Part shown: piece after piece, positions 5,741 to 6,691 of the stretch
Layout: every line of letters begins with the position of its first letter
Numbering within the stretch: the first letter of the stretch is position 1
Assembly (NCBI GenBank): GCA_023448955.1
Contig: JAEXJU010000186.1
Coordinates: 1 to 6,691 of the forward strand
Reading direction: 5' to 3'
Source of the DNA: Bacteroidota bacterium
Lineage (GTDB): Bacteria; Bacteroidota; Bacteroidia; Flavobacteriales; Weeksellaceae
Length of the DNA stretch: 6,691 nt
Notes under the pieces: generated by a model
The model's input: the letters and a program-made list of their open reading frames with translations, nothing else
The model's database searches: none
What the model was told of the DNA's origin: nothing
Position numbers and translations under genes: made by a program

Positions 5741-5771
5741 TATATAATTTATTTTTAATCTAAATTATATA
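5741..5771. promoter_or_regulatory. Perfect 11-bp dyad in the divergent intergenic region
   Basis: TATATAATTTA (5741-5751) and its exact reverse complement (5761-5771) flank a 9-base spacer. It sits just upstream of the putative aconitase promoter, a usual position for an operator. Read on the minus strand it is followed by TCTTTTTTCT, so it could also stop transcripts running leftwards. It is all A/T, so chance occurrence in this AT-rich region is possible. Confidence 0.4.
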
Positions 5772-5796
5772 ATTATTTTAAAAGTTTTGAAATTCG

Positions 5797-5804
5797 TAAA
5801 TTTG
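5797..5804 (+). promoter_or_regulatory. Putative -7 element (TAAATTTG) of the aconitase B gene
   Basis: This is an exact match to TAnnTTTG on the coding strand of the aconitase gene. Transcription would begin near 5810, giving a leader of about 158 nt. A TTG at the ideal -33 spacing is not evident, so support rests on the -7 match and position. Confidence 0.5.
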
Positions 5805-5857
5805 AGCGCATTTTGAGAAACGGTAATTAACTTGAACGTAATCAGAATCTTTATGCA

Positions 5858-5933
5858 GGTGACTGTAAAACGTTTGTTTAAGACGTTATTAGAAATTTTT
5901 ACAATACGATTAAAATTCGAATCTTAAGTCACC
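5858..5933 (+). other. Potential multi-branched leader RNA structure upstream of aconitase B
   Basis: A perfect 7-bp stem, GGTGACT (5858-5864) with AGTCACC (5927-5933), would close a region holding GTAAAA/TTTTAC (5865-5870 / 5897-5902) and a short GATT/AATC hairpin (5908-5911 / 5920-5923), a three-way-junction-like layout. AACGT/ACGTT (5869-5873 / 5883-5887) is a competing pair. It lies 35 bases before the start codon within the predicted leader. It matches no riboswitch class I know. Without folding energies or covariation this is only a candidate. Confidence 0.3.
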
Positions 5934-5968
5934 AAAAATCGAACCATAAAAATCGAAACGATATAAAA

Positions 5969-6691
5969 ATGAATATTTACAAAGATTATCTTAAGGAAAT
6001 TGAAGAGAGAAAAGAACAAGGTTTACATCCGAAACCGATTGACAGTGCAGAACTTTTAAATGCCATCATCGCACAGATAAAGGATAAGAACAATGTTTAC
6101 AGAGCCGATTCTCTTCAGTTTTTTATTTACAATACGCTTCCGGGAACCACAAGTGCTGCAGGTGCAAAAGCCCAGTTTTTAAAAGAAATTATCGTTGGAG
6201 AATCTTTGGTAGAAGAAATCACTCCTGATTTTGCTTTCGAACTGCTTTCGCATATGAAAGGCGGCCCGTCTATCAAAGTTTTATTGGACTTAGCATTAGG
6301 AAATAATCCTGAGATCGCAAAACAAGCTGCAGATGTTCTGAAAACACAGGTTTTCTTATATGAAGCAGATATTGACAGACTGAAAGAAGCGTTCAAAAAT
6401 GATAATCCTATTGCAAGAGAAATTTTTGAAAGCTACGCAAAAGCAGAATTTTTCACCAAGCTTCCGGAAGTTCCGGAAGAGATCAAAGTGGTTACTTTCA
6501 TCGCCGGTGAAGGTGATATTTCCACCGATTTATTATCTCCGGGAAACCAGGCACACTCCAGATCCGACAGAGAATTGCACGGCAAGTGTATGATCACGCC
6601 GCAAGCTCAGGAAGAAATCAAAGCTTTACAAGCACTACATCCGGATAAAAGCGTCATGCTGATAGCAGAAAAAGGAACAATGGGCGTGGGC
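5969..6691 (+). CDS. acnB: Aconitate hydratase B / 2-methylisocitrate dehydratase, N-terminal part (cut by window edge)
   Basis: The reading frame from the ATG at 5969 runs open for 241 codons to the window edge. Residues 1-160 match the AcnB-specific N-terminal HEAT-like helical domain: MNIYKDYLKEIEERKEQGLH then PKPIDSAEL, FIYNTLPGTTSAAGAKAQFLKEI and LLSHMKGGPSIKVLLDLAL, ending in a helix before FFTKLPEVPEEIKV. From about 165 the swivel domain begins: VVTFIAGEGDISTDLLSPGN (174-193), AHSRSDRELHG (195-205), and VMLIAEKGTMGVG (229-241), just before the expected SSR. AcnB interconverts citrate and isocitrate in the TCA cycle and can dehydrate 2-methylisocitrate; in known members the helical domain mediates iron-dependent dimerisation. 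The [4Fe-4S] cysteines and catalytic residues lie outside the window. The frame is uninterrupted. The start is supported by the family N-terminus; the AT-rich leader before it has no Shine-Dalgarno site, as is usual in the phylum. Confidence 0.92.
   Translation, partial: MNIYKDYLKEIEERKEQGLHPKPIDSAELLNAIIAQIKDKNNVYRADSLQFFIYNTLPGTTSAAGAKAQFLKEIIVGESLVEEITPDFAFELLSHMKGGPSIKVLLDLALGNNPEIAKQAADVLKTQVFLYEADIDRLKEAFKNDNPIAREIFESYAKAEFFTKLPEVPEEIKVVTFIAGEGDISTDLLSPGNQAHSRSDRELHGKCMITPQAQEEIKALQALHPDKSVMLIAEKGTMGVG

Noticed and set aside
6127..6396. 89-codon minus-strand frame inside the aconitase gene
   Set aside because: Antisense to the clearly AcnB-like frame and without its own features.

Overview
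The window reads as chromosome of a flavobacterium (phylum Bacteroidota), most like Chryseobacterium or a related Weeksellaceae genus. Four things point there: a secreted protein with a C-terminal type IX secretion (T9SS) sorting domain, an HU-CCDC81-type membrane protein of the Bacteroidota style, promoters close to the TAnnTTTG -7 consensus with no clear Shine-Dalgarno sites, and AT-rich intergenic DNA. No rRNA, tRNA, CRISPR array, transposase or phage gene was seen.

Layout, left to right. Positions 1-1297 hold three minus-strand genes: the first codons of a probable D-2-hydroxyacid dehydrogenase (cut by the left edge), a hotdog acyl-CoA thioesterase, and an HU/CCDC81-like single-pass membrane protein. 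The last two overlap by 29 bases and form an operon, which ends at an intrinsic terminator (97-118). A small secreted T9SS cargo protein (1388-2071, minus) follows, with its own terminator (1338-1365). Its upstream region carries a large, near-perfect AT-rich inverted repeat.

Positions 2228-4333 (minus) encode a 701-residue TonB-dependent outer-membrane receptor. Its leader contains a clear thiamine pyrophosphate (TPP/THI-box) riboswitch at about 4474-4540, with a promoter-like element just upstream. The receptor is therefore predicted to import thiamine or a precursor or derivative and to be controlled by TPP. Between the aptamer and the start codon lie a long AT-rich hairpin and an 8-nt segment complementary to the 5' strand of the aptamer, which is a plausible expression platform.

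Positions 4573-5674 (minus) hold a second short operon: a DUF2752 membrane protein followed 13 bases later by a secreted WG-repeat protein. A 294-base divergent intergenic region follows, with a perfect 11-bp dyad, a consensus TAnnTTTG element and a potentially structured leader. It leads to a plus-strand gene (5969 to the right edge) that encodes the N-terminal 241 residues of aconitase B, the TCA-cycle aconitate hydratase / 2-methylisocitrate dehydratase.

The genes are mostly housekeeping or envelope functions and do not form one pathway. The most informative part is the riboswitch-controlled thiamine receptor. No wholly new multi-gene system is evident; the candidates for something undescribed are RNA and regulatory structures and the uncharacterised secreted and membrane proteins.
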